Positions 1 to 8,499 are shown, counted from the stretch's first letter. The stretch: 64,000 bases of DNA from Micromonospora sp. WMMD980 (GCF_029626035.1 NZ_JARUBE010000003.1:1922001-1986000); one strand, 5' to 3'. The notes: generated by a model not told the origin, from the sequence alone. Program-made: numbers and translations.

Positions 1-78
1 CGCCGACGCGCTGGCCAACCGGGGGATGACCGAGGCGCGGGGCGCCGGCGCACCGGCCGCCCCGCGCGCCGCGTCGGG

Positions 79-339
79 TCAGCGCAGCGGGCGGCCCTCC
101 TCGATCTCCTCCGGCCCGTCGGCCGGGTCGGCGGTGCCGGAGACGGCGTCCGGGTCGTAACCGGCCCGGCTCGTCTCCCGGGCCGAGCGGCGGTCCTCGG
201 CCGGCTGGTCGGCGAAGTCGTCGCCGGTGTCGTCGGTGGTGTGCAGGGATTCGCCCGGCGGGCGCAGCGACGCCTCGTACGCGGTGGCGCCGTCGGGCTC
301 GTCGCCGGGGGCGCGGCCGAAGGACTTTTCACTGGTCAT
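79..339 (-). CDS. small hydrophilic hypothetical protein (86 aa)
   Basis: I do not recognise this protein. It is 86 residues, very rich in Asp, Glu, Gly and Pro, has no hydrophobic segment and is probably disordered and cytoplasmic. The ATG start is supported by an AGGAG ribosome binding site about six bases upstream. The last residues form an acidic stretch ending in EEGRPLR. The next gene downstream on the same strand, at 376-612, is also short and acidic, so both may belong to a family of small soluble proteins common in this lineage; that is inference from composition only. No domain or catalytic motif is visible. Confidence 0.6.
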   Translation of the reverse strand: MTSEKSFGRAPGDEPDGATAYEASLRPPGESLHTTDDTGDDFADQPAEDRRSARETSRAGYDPDAVSGTADPADGPEEIEEGRPLR

Positions 340-375
340 GTCGCACTCCTGCCCGCATCCGCCGGCGGCAAACGT

Positions 376-612
376 TCACCGGGTGGCGTCCGGATGGGTC
401 GGCATCGACGAGCCGCCCGAACTGCTGCCGGAGGCGCCGCCGGCCATCCCGGACCCGTCGTCCTCGGTCACCTCGTCCGGTCGCGGCGTGTCCGGCGCGG
501 GGGCGGGCACGTCGGTGTCCGCCGGCACCTGCACCAGCCTCGCCTGGCCGGCGGCGTCCTCGGCGTGCGCCGGGTCCACCGGTTCCTCGCCGTCGCGTGC
601 CCGATACCCCAT
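376..612 (-). CDS. small acidic hypothetical protein (78 aa)
   Basis: An unrecognised 78-residue protein starting MGYRARDGEEP. I chose the ATG at 612 because the open frame further upstream is Gly/Arg-rich and looks non-coding, and because a purine-rich GGGGGCGG stretch precedes this start. The product is Pro/Asp/Ser-rich with a Gly-Ser tract near the C terminus, has no membrane segment or Cys, and is likely disordered. It lies upstream of the similar small gene at 79-339 in the same direction with about 36 bases between them, so the two could be co-transcribed. Confidence 0.45.
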   Translation of the reverse strand: MGYRARDGEEPVDPAHAEDAAGQARLVQVPADTDVPAPAPDTPRPDEVTEDDGSGMAGGASGSSSGGSSMPTHPDATR

Positions 613-837
613 CGGTCCGCCCCCGTTCCGCCTCGACCGGCCGTGCCCACGCCTACCCACCGCACCCCCACCGAAACCACACCCCGACGCCCCGTGGGGC
701 TGCCCCACCGCCATCGATCAAGGATTGCCGGCGACCTGGTTCGAGGTCACATGGCCTGCTGGCGTGCCTCTCGGCCCGATTCGGCCGGCACGGTTGCTGT
801 ACTTCACTGCTGTATTTCTCTTCCGCGCGTAGCCTGC

Positions 838-1082
838 TCAGCCAACCCCGAGCGTGGCAGCAAGCTTCGCGATCGTGCTCGGTGCGCGAGGGTCGCGGGC
901 AATCTCGGCGAGGATGTCCCGGGCGACAGGCCGGTGCGTGATCTCTGCCGGTGCAGTGCGCTCGGCGTCGACCGATACCCGTGCGGCGTTGCCCGCGTCC
1001 CCGGCGAGCAGCGAGGCACGGGTGACGTCGAGCAGATGTGCCGCACGATGTTCGGTGGGCAGCCACCGGCGACGAGGATCAT
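838..1082 (-). pseudogene. C-terminal remnant of an XRE-type transcriptional regulator
   Basis: One frame of the minus strand, closing at a TGA at 838-840, reads as coding (LLDVTRASLLAGDAG, then THRPVARDILAEIAR, ending AATLGVG). This resembles the C-terminal sensor half of actinobacterial Cro/C1-type regulators, whose tail usually reads like HRP-A-DVLA-LAR. The N-terminal helix-turn-helix half is missing: upstream the frame runs into the integrase remnant on the other strand. I read it as a truncated gene left from a mobile element. The family call is from memory of typical sequences and is moderate. Confidence 0.45.
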
Positions 1083-1174
1083 GCTACGCATGCAGAACGA
1101 GGACCTCATGGGACTGTGGGACAGCGGCCCGTATGACTACGGTTCGATGGAGTCGAGTTGGCTGACCGGGGAGC

Positions 1175-1503
1175 TCGACCGCCGGCCGGGACGCGCCGGC
1201 CCGGCTTGGCAGCCGTCGGAACTCGTCTTCACCACCCGCTACGGCCGGTCGGTCGAGCCAAGGAACTTCAACCGCTTCTGGGACCGGCGCTGCGATGCGG
1301 TAGGCGTCCGGCGAATCACCGTCAGGGATCCCAGCGGACCTGTGCCCCCTCCTGGCGGATCTGGACGTGCACCCCCGGGTGGCGATGCAGATCCTCCGGC
1401 ACGCGTAGTTCGCCATCGCTATGGAGAGATCTACACGGTGGTCTCCTCGGCGGCCACCCGCGACGCCCTGAAGCGGCTGCTCGGCAGCGCACCGGACCGG
1501 TGA
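1175..1503 (+). pseudogene. tyrosine integrase C-terminal fragment, frameshifted
   Basis: The translation reads VFTTRYGRSVEPRNFNRF and then VGVRRITV, typical of site-specific tyrosine recombinases of actinomycete integrative elements. Around 1330 the frame is lost. A second frame carries LLADLDVHPRVAMQILRHA, ending at a TAG at 1409-1411. The first frame then resumes with GEIYTVVSSAATRDALKRL, which contains the expected catalytic Tyr of the IYT motif. The central Arg-His box is destroyed. At least two indels plus an in-frame stop make it inactive. It points toward a tRNA-like 3' end at 1587-1622, the arrangement of an integrase next to its attachment site. Confidence 0.7.
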
Positions 1504-1586
1504 GGTGCCACTGCCGTACTTCGCTGCTGTACCGGCCCGGAGCACTACAAAAGCGCCCCGTGAAGGGCCGCTGAGCTGGAACGGAG

Positions 1587-1622
1587 TGGGGCCGCCAGAG
1601 ACTCGAACCCCGAACCTATGGA
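1587..1622 (-). other. tRNA 3'-end-like segment, possible attachment-site scar
   Basis: Read on the minus strand, this stretch has a TTCGAGT T-loop flanked by CGGGG and CTCTG, which can form a five-pair T-stem with G-T pairs, followed by GCGGCCCCA resembling an acceptor 3' strand. No 5' half of a tRNA is present, so it is not a functional tRNA. Lying 84 bases past the integrase remnant, it fits the duplicated tRNA end left by an integrative element. The tRNA identity could not be fixed by eye. Confidence 0.35.
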
Positions 1623-1665
1623 GTGCGTGTCACGGCCGGACGCCACCCCGACCCCAACCCCTTGC

Positions 1666-2535
1666 TCACCGGGAGCGGCGGGTGCGGGTGCGGGGGGAGG
1701 GGTGGACGGGGCGGGGAATGGGAGTGAGCGGGAGGGACCAGTGGGTGGGGTGGTGCAGGGTCGGTGGCAGGGCGGTGCGGTGGTCGCCGCGGGCGGCGTC
1801 GAGCTGGGCCTGGTGCAGGAACAGGCACTCGCCGAGGTCGGCGCCGCGCAGGTCCGCCCCGCGCAGGTCGGCGCCGGTCAGGTCGGCGGCGCCGAGGCGT
1901 ACGCCCCGCAGGTCCGCCCCGACGAGGACCGCGCCGCGCAGGTTCGCCCCGGTCAGCGTCGCGCGGCGCAGGTCGACCCCGATCAGCGTGGCGCCCCGGC
2001 GGTCCGGGCCGGCCCGGCCGGCGCGGGCCTGCTCGGCGGCGCGCGACAGCAGCCGGTTGACCCGGCCCCGGTGGGTGTCGACGTCCACCGCGAGCAGGTC
2101 CTCCGGGGTGCCGTCGGTGAGCCGACCGGTCTCGTCGAGGATCGCGGTCAGGGCGTCGCGCAGCGCGCCGGGCGGGGTGATCCGTACCGCCTCGGTCAGA
2201 TACCAGAGCAGTTCGTGCAGCGGCCGTAGCACGGCGAACGTGTCGAACATCCGCCGCGCGGTGTCCGGGTCGGCACGCCAGTCACGGCCGGCGAAGGTGC
2301 CCTGGGTGAGGTGCTGGCCGGCGCCGAAGCAGTCGAACACGGTGCATCCGGGGAAGCCGCGCTGCCGCAGCTCCGAGTGGATGCCGCAGCGGGCGTCGGC
2401 GCGCAGGTTCGGGCAGGGTCGCCCGGCCGGTTTGTCGATGGCGAAGTCCGCCGACGCGGCGAACGCCGGCGCGACGCAGCAGACCCCGGCGCAGCGCCCG
2501 CAGTCCGCCCGCAGCTCCCGCCCGCCGTCCACCAT
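1666..2535 (-). CDS. pentapeptide-repeat protein with Cys-rich N-terminal domain
   Basis: 289 residues. The N-terminal third carries CGRCAGVCC (Cys12, 15, 19, 20) and later C-x-I, GFPGC and FDCFGAG motifs, a Cys pattern seen in a recurring actinobacterial type of pentapeptide-repeat protein that probably binds metal or forms disulfides. Residues about 180-235 are a run of A(D/N)LxG-type pentapeptides (for example [14 protein letters not shown]), expected to fold as a right-handed quadrilateral beta-helix. The last 50 residues are Pro/Arg/His-rich and low complexity. The start follows a run of G residues that may serve as ribosome binding site. Family members act as DNA mimics or scaffolds, but nothing here fixes a role. 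The gene stands alone between mobile-element debris. Confidence 0.8.
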   Translation of the reverse strand: MVDGGRELRADCGRCAGVCCVAPAFAASADFAIDKPAGRPCPNLRADARCGIHSELRQRGFPGCTVFDCFGAGQHLTQGTFAGRDWRADPDTARRMFDTFAVLRPLHELLWYLTEAVRITPPGALRDALTAILDETGRLTDGTPEDLLAVDVDTHRGRVNRLLSRAAEQARAGRAGPDRRGATLIGVDLRRATLTGANLRGAVLVGADLRGVRLGAADLTGADLRGADLRGADLGECLFLHQAQLDAARGDHRTALPPTLHHPTHWSLPLTPIPRPVHPSPRTRTRRSR

Positions 2536-2591
2536 CCCCCCATTCTCCGCCCATCCCCACCCCGCACCCCACCCACCCCGGCGATCATGAA

Positions 2592-2850
2592 GTTGGCACC
2601 ATCTACATCCACCCGCAACACCCCTACACCCGAGCCCTGCTCTCGGCCATCCCCGACGTCACCACCTCGGCCCCGCCGGCCGCATCCGCCTCACCGGCGA
2701 CGTCCCCACCCCGCTCAACCCACCGTCCGGCTGCCGCTTCCGCACCCGCTGCTGGAAAGCCACCGACCACTGCGCCGCCGAAGAACCCACCCTCACCACC
2801 CGCGACGGCGGCACCCAACACACCGCCTGCCACCACCCCGAGAACGGCCC
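2592..2850 (+). pseudogene. C-terminal remnant of an oligopeptide ABC transporter ATPase (OppF/DppF type)
   Basis: Reading from 2592 gives [20 protein letters not shown], the hallmark C-terminal extension of Opp/Dpp ATPases (HPYT-ALL-A-P). Between about 2660 and 2678 the frame shifts, and the second frame continues GRIRLTGDVPTPLNPPSGCR followed by FRTRCWKATDHC, the conserved Cys-containing tail of the same family. The Walker motifs and the rest of the ATPase are absent. It is therefore a truncated, frameshifted fragment. It begins right at a GATCATGAAGTTGGC sequence that recurs near 20483, so a repeat-mediated rearrangement may have cut the gene; that link is inference. Confidence 0.6.
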
Positions 2851-2894
2851 GGTGGGCGCGGGTGCGGGCCGCCGTTCCGCACCGTCGGCCGCGA

Positions 2895-3878
2895 TCAGAC
2901 GGCCGGCGGCCGGTGGTAGAGCGCGGCGAGCGCGGCGCCGGTCTCGGCCAGCCGGTCGCGGAGCGCGGCAGGGGAGAGGACCTCCACGTCGGCGCCGAGC
3001 CGCAGCAGGTCGCCGTGCGCGTGGGTGAGCGACTCGATCGGCAGCACCGCCCACACCCAGCCGGCCGCGTCGGACGGACCGGCGGTCGCGTCGACGGCGG
3101 CGACCACCACGTCGCTGGCGATCTCGCGGAGCCGTGCCCGTCCGCGCGGGGAGAGCCGCACGGTGGCCTCGTCGCGGTGCAGCCCGGCCCGGAACGCCAC
3201 CACGTGCGCGCGCCACCACGCCGGCAGGTCGAACTCCGGCCGGTCGAACGGCTCGTGCAGCCCGGTGAGGTCGAGGATCTGGCTGACCCGGTAGGTGGCC
3301 GGCTCGGCCCGGTCCGGCCGGGCCGCGACCACGTACCAGCGGCCACCCTTGAGGACCAGCCCGTACGGCTTCAGCACCCGGGTCACCTCGCCGCGCCAAC
3401 TGCGGTAGCGGACCCGCACCCGGCGTTCCCGCCACACCGCCTCGGCCGCCGCCGCCAGGTGCGGTGACGGGTCGCCGTCGGAGTACCAGCCCGGCGTGTC
3501 CAGGTGGAACCGCTGCTCCAGCCGGGCGGCCCGGTCGGCGAGCGGGGCCGGGAGCGCGGCGCGCAGCTTGAGCTGCACGGCCGCCACCACCGACTGGTAG
3601 CCCAGTTCGGCGGCGGGCCCGGGCAGCCCGGCGAAGAGCAGCCGGTCGGCCTCCTCGCCGGTCAGGCCGGTCAACCGGGTACGCCACCCCTCGACCAGCC
3701 GGTACCCGCCGGCGTGTCCGGCCTCGCCGTAGAGCGGGATGCCGGCGGCGTGCAGCGCCTCGACGTCCCGGTAGACGGTGCGGGCCGACACCTCGAGGCG
3801 GGTGGCCAGGTCGGCGGCGGTGAGCCGGCCGTGTGCCTGGAGGAGCAGCAGGATGGACAGGAGTCGACTGGCCCGCAT
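2895..3878 (-). CDS. YafY-type transcriptional regulator (HTH + WYL domain)
   Basis: 327 residues. The N terminus (about 1-60) is a DeoR-like winged helix-turn-helix with ARTVYRDVEALHAAGIPLYG, followed by the YafY signature region. The middle and C-terminal part (about 135-320) is a WYL-type ligand-sensing domain (RVRVRYRSWRGE, then RWYVVAARPD). Family members repress or activate a neighbouring gene in response to a bound small molecule or nucleic acid. It is divergent from the gene at 3923, and the 17-bp palindrome at 3883-3899 sits just upstream of its own start, so autoregulation and control of the neighbour are likely. The start is the first ATG of a clean HTH N terminus. Confidence 0.88.
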   Translation of the reverse strand: MRASRLLSILLLLQAHGRLTAADLATRLEVSARTVYRDVEALHAAGIPLYGEAGHAGGYRLVEGWRTRLTGLTGEEADRLLFAGLPGPAAELGYQSVVAAVQLKLRAALPAPLADRAARLEQRFHLDTPGWYSDGDPSPHLAAAAEAVWRERRVRVRYRSWRGEVTRVLKPYGLVLKGGRWYVVAARPDRAEPATYRVSQILDLTGLHEPFDRPEFDLPAWWRAHVVAFRAGLHRDEATVRLSPRGRARLREIASDVVVAAVDATAGPSDAAGWVWAVLPIESLTHAHGDLLRLGADVEVLSPAALRDRLAETGAALAALYHRPPAV

Positions 3879-3882
3879 TCCG

Positions 3883-3899
3883 CTGACACTAGCTGTCAG
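3883..3899. promoter_or_regulatory. palindromic operator candidate between divergent genes
   Basis: CTGACACTAGCTGTCAG has six-base arms (CTGACA and TGTCAG) around five bases and lies five bases before the start of the WYL regulator and 24 bases before the gene at 3923. Position and symmetry suit a binding site of the regulator itself. Confidence 0.5.
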
Positions 3900-3922
3900 G
3901 GAAGCGGTCCTACCGTCCCGGC

Positions 3923-4399
3923 ATGGCCTTTCACGACAAGGAGCTGACCGTGCCGGGGACCGTCGAGGTCGCCGGCCGGCACGTCAAGCGCTACCACATC
4001 GACCAGCCGGAGCGCCGCCTCGAACCGGAGGTGGTCGACGCCGCGTACGCGTACCTGCCGGCGCTGCTGCCCGGCCCGGACGGCGGCACCCCGCCGGCGA
4101 GTTGGGTGGTGCTGCACCGGGGCGCGGACACCGGGGCGTACCTGCTGGCGTACAGCTGGTTCTTCGACAACGTGGTCGAGTGCCGGATCGCGATCGCCGG
4201 GCAACCGGCGCTCGACTGCCCGGACGACGACCCGGCGCACTTCGTCGACCTCGACCGGCCCGGGGTGGGCTGCGTGTGGGAGCTGGGCGTGCTGGAGCAC
4301 GAGCGGGCCGCCTGGGTCCGGCACCTGCTCGCTCCGGACCGGCCCGACCTGGCCGGCTACCTGGCCGACACGCGCGCCGAGGGGCCGGTGGGACGCTGA
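3923..4399 (+). CDS. conserved hypothetical protein paired with WYL regulator
   Basis: 158 residues, soluble, beginning MAFHDKELTVPG. I do not know its function. It is rich in charged and aromatic residues, has no signal peptide or membrane segment, and shows no catalytic motif I can name. The hexamer TACCGT ends six bases before the ATG, which suggests a leaderless transcript. It is divergent from the WYL regulator with only 44 bases between the starts and a palindrome within, so it is the most likely regulatory target. The gene ends 36 bases before the convergent TetR gene. Confidence 0.75.
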   Translation: MAFHDKELTVPGTVEVAGRHVKRYHIDQPERRLEPEVVDAAYAYLPALLPGPDGGTPPASWVVLHRGADTGAYLLAYSWFFDNVVECRIAIAGQPALDCPDDDPAHFVDLDRPGVGCVWELGVLEHERAAWVRHLLAPDRPDLAGYLADTRAEGPVGR

Positions 4400-4435
4400 T
4401 GGGCGACGGCGAGCGCACCTGGGAGACCAACTGGG

Positions 4436-5116
4436 TCATGGAGTTCGCCCGGGTGGCGTGACCGGGGGCGTGGTGGTGCGGTAGATCGCGGTCAGCCAGA
4501 CGTCGAGCAGCACGTCGACCACGTCCCGCTCGGCCACCGCCGGTCCGTCGCCGGCGAACGTCGCGTACCAGACCCGCTCGTTCATCGAGTTCAGCGCGAT
4601 GGCGAGGTCCCGGGCGGGCAGCCCGTCCGGGGCCACGCCGCGGGCGCGCTCCAGCTCGATCGCGGCCTGGACCGCGCGGACCCAGCGTTCCAGCACCTCG
4701 GCCCAGAGCCGACGGACCTCGGCGTTGGTGCCGCGCACCTGGGCGCAGGCCAGCACCACGTCCCGGTGGCCGCCGAAGGTGGCGTGGAACCGGGCGATCA
4801 GCTCCCGCCAGCGGGCGCGCGGGTCCTCGGCGAGCCGGTCCAGCACGCCGCCCGCGGCGGCGTCGGCCTCCTCGGTGACCCGGTCGAGCAGGGTGAGCAG
4901 CACGGCGTCCTTGGACGGGAAGTAGAAGTAGAACGTGGGTCGGGAGATGCCCGCGCCCCGGGCCAGGTCGTCGATGGATATCTCGCCGAAGGCGCGCTCG
5001 CGCAGCAGCCGCTCGGCGGTGGCCAGGATCGCCCCCTCCCGGTCGTCGCCGGTGGAGCGACCGGCCCGCCGTCCGCGCGTCGGCGCGGCGCCGGTCGGGG
5101 TACGGGCGGGGCTCAT
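4436..5116 (-). CDS. TetR-family regulator, EthR-like
   Basis: 226 residues. After a basic, Gly/Arg-rich leader, residues about 25-75 form a TetR helix-turn-helix ([20 protein letters not shown], then ISRPTFYFYFPSKDAV). The C-terminal part holds a helical ligand pocket with RVWYATFAGD. In mycobacteria EthR represses the divergent Baeyer-Villiger monooxygenase gene ethA. Here the same arrangement occurs with an EthA-like gene at 5233, and a perfect 34-bp inverted repeat (5139-5172) lies between. I infer repression of the monooxygenase operon and probable autoregulation, relieved by a hydrophobic ligand. The RRGR-type leader may be disordered DNA-contacting sequence. Confidence 0.85.
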   Translation of the reverse strand: MSPARTPTGAAPTRGRRAGRSTGDDREGAILATAERLLRERAFGEISIDDLARGAGISRPTFYFYFPSKDAVLLTLLDRVTEEADAAAGGVLDRLAEDPRARWRELIARFHATFGGHRDVVLACAQVRGTNAEVRRLWAEVLERWVRAVQAAIELERARGVAPDGLPARDLAIALNSMNERVWYATFAGDGPAVAERDVVDVLLDVWLTAIYRTTTPPVTPPGRTP

Positions 5117-5138
5117 GTCGGCCGATGCTACACCCGCT

Positions 5139-5172
5139 CAACACCCTGTCGATCCGACTCGACAGGGTGTTG
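5139..5172. promoter_or_regulatory. 34-bp perfect inverted-repeat operator
   Basis: Arms CAACACCCTGTCGA and TCGACAGGGTGTTG are exact complements (14 bp each) around six bases. The repeat begins 23 bases upstream of the TetR start and overlaps the -35 box of the promoter at 5170-5199. Size and placement fit binding by a TetR dimer or by two dimers. Confidence 0.8.
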
Positions 5173-5199
5173 ACTGGGGTCGAGCGCGGTGGATAGGGT
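5170..5199 (+). promoter_or_regulatory. sigma-70-type promoter of the monooxygenase operon
   Basis: TTGACT (5170-5175) and TAGGGT (5194-5199) are separated by 18 bases and lie 34 bases upstream of the monooxygenase ATG. The -35 box is part of the right arm of the operator, so a bound repressor would block polymerase. Confidence 0.6.
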
Positions 5200-5232
5200 C
5201 CGGTCCACCGCCGGGCGAGAACGGGAGAAGCC

Positions 5233-6732
5233 ATGGCCTCCGAGCACGTCGACGTCCTCATCGTCGGCGCCGGCCTGTCCGGCATCGGCGCCGCCGTCCA
5301 CCTGGGACGCGAGTGCCCCGGCAAGACCTACGCGGTGCTGGAGGCGCGGGGCGCGATCGGCGGCACCTGGGACCTGTTCCGCTACCCGGGAGTCCGCTCC
5401 GACTCGGACATGTACACGCTCGGCTACTCGTTCAAGCCGTGGACCGACCCGAAGGCCATCGCCGACGGCGAGTCGATCCGCCGCTACGTGCGCGAGACCG
5501 CCCGCGAGTACGGCGTGCGGGAGCACATCCGCTTCCACCACCGGGTCACGCGCGCCGAGTGGGACAGCGCGACCGCCCGCTGGACGGTGCACGCGCACCG
5601 CGACGACACCGGCGAGGACACGGTTCTGACCTGCGGTTTCCTGTTCACCAACTCCGGCTACTACCGCTACGACGAGGGCTACACCCCCCGGCTGCCCGGC
5701 GTCGAGCGCTTCGCCGGCACGCTGGTGCACCCGCAGCACTGGCCCGAGCGGCTCGACTACGCCGGTCGGCGGGTGGTGGTGATCGGCAGCGGCGCGACCG
5801 CGGTCACCCTGGTCCCGGCCATGGCCGAGCAGGCCGCCCACGTCACCATGCTGCAACGCTCACCGACGTACGTGATCTCGCTGCCGTCGCGCGACGCGTT
5901 CGCCGACGCCGCGCGGCGCTGGCTGCCCCCGAAGGCCGCCTACGCGGTGGCCCGGTGGAAGAACGTCGCGCTCGGGGTGGCCAACTTCCAGCTCAGCCGG
6001 CGCGCGCCGGGGCTGGTCAAGCGGTTCCTGCGCCGGGCCGCGAAGGGCCGGCTCCCGGTCGGGTACGACGTCGACCGGCACTTCTCGCCCCGCTACGACC
6101 CCTGGGACCAGCGGCTGTGCGTGGTCCCCGACGGCGACCTGTTCACCGCGCTGGGCGAGGGACGCGCGTCGGTGGTGACCGACACCATCGATACGTTCAC
6201 CGCGCACGGCATCCGGCTCACCTCCGGCGCGGAGCTGCCGGCCGACGTCGTGGTCACCGCCACCGGCCTCAACCTGCTCGCGCTCGGCGGCATGACGCTG
6301 AGCGTGGACGGGACCGACGTCGACCTCGCCACCACCATCGCCTACAAGGGCATGATGCTCTCCGGCGCGCCGAACTTCGCCATGACGATCGGCTACACCA
6401 ACGCCTCCTGGACGCTGAAGGCCGACCTGGTCGCCACGTACGTCTGCCGGTTGCTGCGCCACCTCGACGACACCGGGCAGCAGATCGTCACCCCGGTCGC
6501 CCCCGAGACCGACGACCTCGTGCCGATCATCGACCTCCAGTCCGGGTACGTGCTGCGCGCCGTCGACCAGCTCCCCAAGCAGGGGCCGCACGCGCCCTGG
6601 CGGCTGCACCAGAACTATCCCCGGGACGTACGCCTGATGCGGCACGGGCCGCTCACCGACGGCGTACGGTTCGCCCGGGCCGGCGCGCCCGCCACCGCGG
6701 CGGCCGCCACCGCGGGAGGCGGCGATGCGTGA
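5233..6732 (+). CDS. FAD-dependent Baeyer-Villiger monooxygenase, EthA-like
   Basis: 499 residues, close to the roughly 490 of mycobacterial EthA. An N-terminal FAD-binding Rossmann motif GAGLSG (about 12-17), the GGTWDLFRYPG segment, the Baeyer-Villiger fingerprint FAGTLVHPQHWP (Phe160 to Pro171; pattern FxGxxxHxxxW(P/D)) and a second NADPH-binding GSGATA (185-190) are all present in order. Family enzymes oxygenate ketones to esters and also act on thioamides. The ATG follows GGGAGAAG. It is the first gene of an operon with an SDR (8-base overlap) and an alpha/beta hydrolase, a grouping that recalls the mycobacterial mymA operon and would suit oxidation then hydrolysis of a lipid or ketone substrate. 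The substrate is unknown. Confidence 0.88.
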   Translation: MASEHVDVLIVGAGLSGIGAAVHLGRECPGKTYAVLEARGAIGGTWDLFRYPGVRSDSDMYTLGYSFKPWTDPKAIADGESIRRYVRETAREYGVREHIRFHHRVTRAEWDSATARWTVHAHRDDTGEDTVLTCGFLFTNSGYYRYDEGYTPRLPGVERFAGTLVHPQHWPERLDYAGRRVVVIGSGATAVTLVPAMAEQAAHVTMLQRSPTYVISLPSRDAFADAARRWLPPKAAYAVARWKNVALGVANFQLSRRAPGLVKRFLRRAAKGRLPVGYDVDRHFSPRYDPWDQRLCVVPDGDLFTALGEGRASVVTDTIDTFTAHGIRLTSGAELPADVVVTATGLNLLALGGMTLSVDGTDVDLATTIAYKGMMLSGAPNFAMTIGYTNASWTLKADLVATYVCRLLRHLDDTGQQIVTPVAPETDDLVPIIDLQSGYVLRAVDQLPKQGPHAPWRLHQNYPRDVRLMRHGPLTDGVRFARAGAPATAAAATAGGGDA

Positions 6733-7654
6733 CCTGGAGTTCCCCGGCGGCGTCGCGGTGCTCACCGGCGCCGCGAGCGGCATCGGCGCGGCGCTGGCCC
6801 ACGGCCTGGCCCGGCGCGGCGCCGACCTGGTCCTGCTCGACCGGGACGCCGACGGACTGGCCGCGGTGGTCGCGGCGATCCGGGCCGCCCACCCGGACCG
6901 GCGCGTCGAGACCCACCTGGTCGACCTCGCCGACGCCGGCGCCACCGACCGCGTCGCCGCCGAGATCCGGCGCGCCAACCCCCGGATCCGGCTGCTGGTC
7001 AACAACGCCGGCGTCGCGCTGGGCGGCCGGTTCGACCAGGTCACGCTGGACGAGTTCCTCTGGGTCGTCGAGATCAACTTCCGGGCCGTGGTGCGGTTGA
7101 CCCACACGCTGCTGCCCGCGCTCAAGGCCGAGCCGGGCGCCCACCTGGTCAACGTGTCCAGCCTGTTCGGCCTCATCGCCCCCGCCGGGCAGGCCGCGTA
7201 CTCGGCCAGCAAGTTCGCCGTGCGCGGGTTCACCGAGGCGGTGCGGCACGAGCTGGTCGACGACGGGATCGGCGTCACCTCGGTGCACCCCGGCGGCATC
7301 CGGACCCGGATCGCCGCCCGCGCCCGGGTCGGCAGCGGCGTCCCGGTCGAGGAGTACGAGGCCGGCCGCCGGCAGTTCGAGAAGCTGCTCACCATCGACC
7401 CGGCCACCGCCGCCGAGGTGATCCTGAACGGCGCGCGGCGGCGTCGCGGCCGGGTGCTGATCGGCTGGTCGGCGAAGCTGCCCGACCTGCTCGCCCGGAT
7501 CGCCCCCGCCGGCTACGGCCGGGTGCTGGCGCTGGGCATGCGCTCCCGCCCGGCCCGGGTGCCGGGTCCCCGAGCCGGGGCGGACGAGCCGGCCGCGCCG
7601 GTCCCGCCGCCGGCCGGCGAGGCGGTCGCCCCGGAGCCCGGACGCCCGGCGTGA
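6725..7654 (+). CDS. short-chain dehydrogenase/reductase
   Basis: 309 residues. It has the classical SDR cofactor motif TGAASGIG near residue 17, NNAG, the catalytic Ser in VNVSS, and the YSASK active site (Tyr-x-x-x-Lys). The C terminus is extended by roughly 40 Pro/Ala-rich residues beyond the core. It overlaps the monooxygenase stop by eight bases and its own stop overlaps the hydrolase start (GTGA), which indicates translational coupling. It probably interconverts an alcohol and a ketone feeding or following the monooxygenase. NAD versus NADP preference is not assigned. Confidence 0.88.
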   Translation: MRDLEFPGGVAVLTGAASGIGAALAHGLARRGADLVLLDRDADGLAAVVAAIRAAHPDRRVETHLVDLADAGATDRVAAEIRRANPRIRLLVNNAGVALGGRFDQVTLDEFLWVVEINFRAVVRLTHTLLPALKAEPGAHLVNVSSLFGLIAPAGQAAYSASKFAVRGFTEAVRHELVDDGIGVTSVHPGGIRTRIAARARVGSGVPVEEYEAGRRQFEKLLTIDPATAAEVILNGARRRRGRVLIGWSAKLPDLLARIAPAGYGRVLALGMRSRPARVPGPRAGADEPAAPVPPPAGEAVAPEPGRPA

Positions 7655-8499
7655 CGGTCGGGCTGCCGCCCGCCGACGAGCGCGCCGTCGGCGGGCGGCC
7701 CACGCGCTGCCGGATCACCGGCGACGGGCCGCCCGTGGTGCTGCTGCACGGCATCGGCCGTACCCTCGATGACTTCACCGCGCTGCACACGGCGCTGGCC
7801 CGCGACCACCGGGTCCTCGCGGTGGACCTGCCCGGCCACGGCGGCTCCGCACCGCTGGACCGACCGCACACGCTGCCCGCGCTGGCCGGCGCCGTCACCG
7901 CGTTCCTCGACGCCGCGGGCGTCACCGGCCCGGTCCACCTGGTGGGCAACTCCCTCGGCGGCGCGGTCGCCATGCGCCTGGCCGCCGACGCGCCGCACCG
8001 GGTGGCCGACCTGGCGCTGCTCAACAGCGCCGGCTTCGGCCGGGAGGTGACCGTGGCGCTGCGGCTGCTCGCGGTGCCCCCGCTGGCCCGGCTGCTGCTG
8101 CGCCCGCACCCGGCGATCGCCCGCCGCACCGAGCGGGCGATCTTCGTCGACCCCGCGTACGTCACGGACGAGCGGATCGCCACCGCGCTCGCCGTGGCCC
8201 GGCAGCCGCACGCCGCCCGGGTGATGCGGGAGCTGGTCCGCGACCTGGGCACCTGGCGCGGGGTACGCGAGCGGTGGCGCGCCGAGCTGCTCGACGCGGT
8301 GGCCGCGCTCGACCTGCCCACGCTGCTGGTCTGGGGCGACCGCGACCTGATCCTGCCCGCCGCGCACCTGACGTACGCGCGCAGCCGACTGCCCGGGGCG
8401 CGGACCCACCTGTTCCGCGACACCGGCCACATGCCGCAGATCGAGCGCACCGCAGCGGTCGAGGCCCTGCTGCGTGACCTCTGGGTGGCGTCCACCTAG
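7651..8499 (+). CDS. alpha/beta hydrolase
   Basis: 282 residues with the alpha/beta-hydrolase order: oxyanion HGIG (about residue 31), the nucleophile elbow GNSLGG, an acid in [11 protein letters not shown] and the catalytic His in DTGHMPQIE. The GTG start overlaps the SDR stop (GTGA). Together with the upstream monooxygenase and SDR this suggests hydrolysis of the ester or lactone produced by Baeyer-Villiger oxidation; that role is inferred from context. The TAG stop is followed by a roughly 290-base gap before mscR, so the three genes form one unit. Confidence 0.87.
   Translation: MTVGLPPADERAVGGRPTRCRITGDGPPVVLLHGIGRTLDDFTALHTALARDHRVLAVDLPGHGGSAPLDRPHTLPALAGAVTAFLDAAGVTGPVHLVGNSLGGAVAMRLAADAPHRVADLALLNSAGFGREVTVALRLLAVPPLARLLLRPHPAIARRTERAIFVDPAYVTDERIATALAVARQPHAARVMRELVRDLGTWRGVRERWRAELLDAVAALDLPTLLVWGDRDLILPAAHLTYARSRLPGARTHLFRDTGHMPQIERTAAVEALLRDLWVAST

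Noticed and set aside
1..160. Possible 3' end of a rightward CDS in the frame starting at base 2.
   Set aside because: The open frame runs 80 bases into the end of the leftward gene at 79-339 and has no recognisable motif, so I cannot support it.
241..1503. A single long open frame across the first 1.5 kb.
   Set aside because: It overlaps two leftward genes and a regulator remnant; only its last 330 bases resemble a protein (the integrase fragment).
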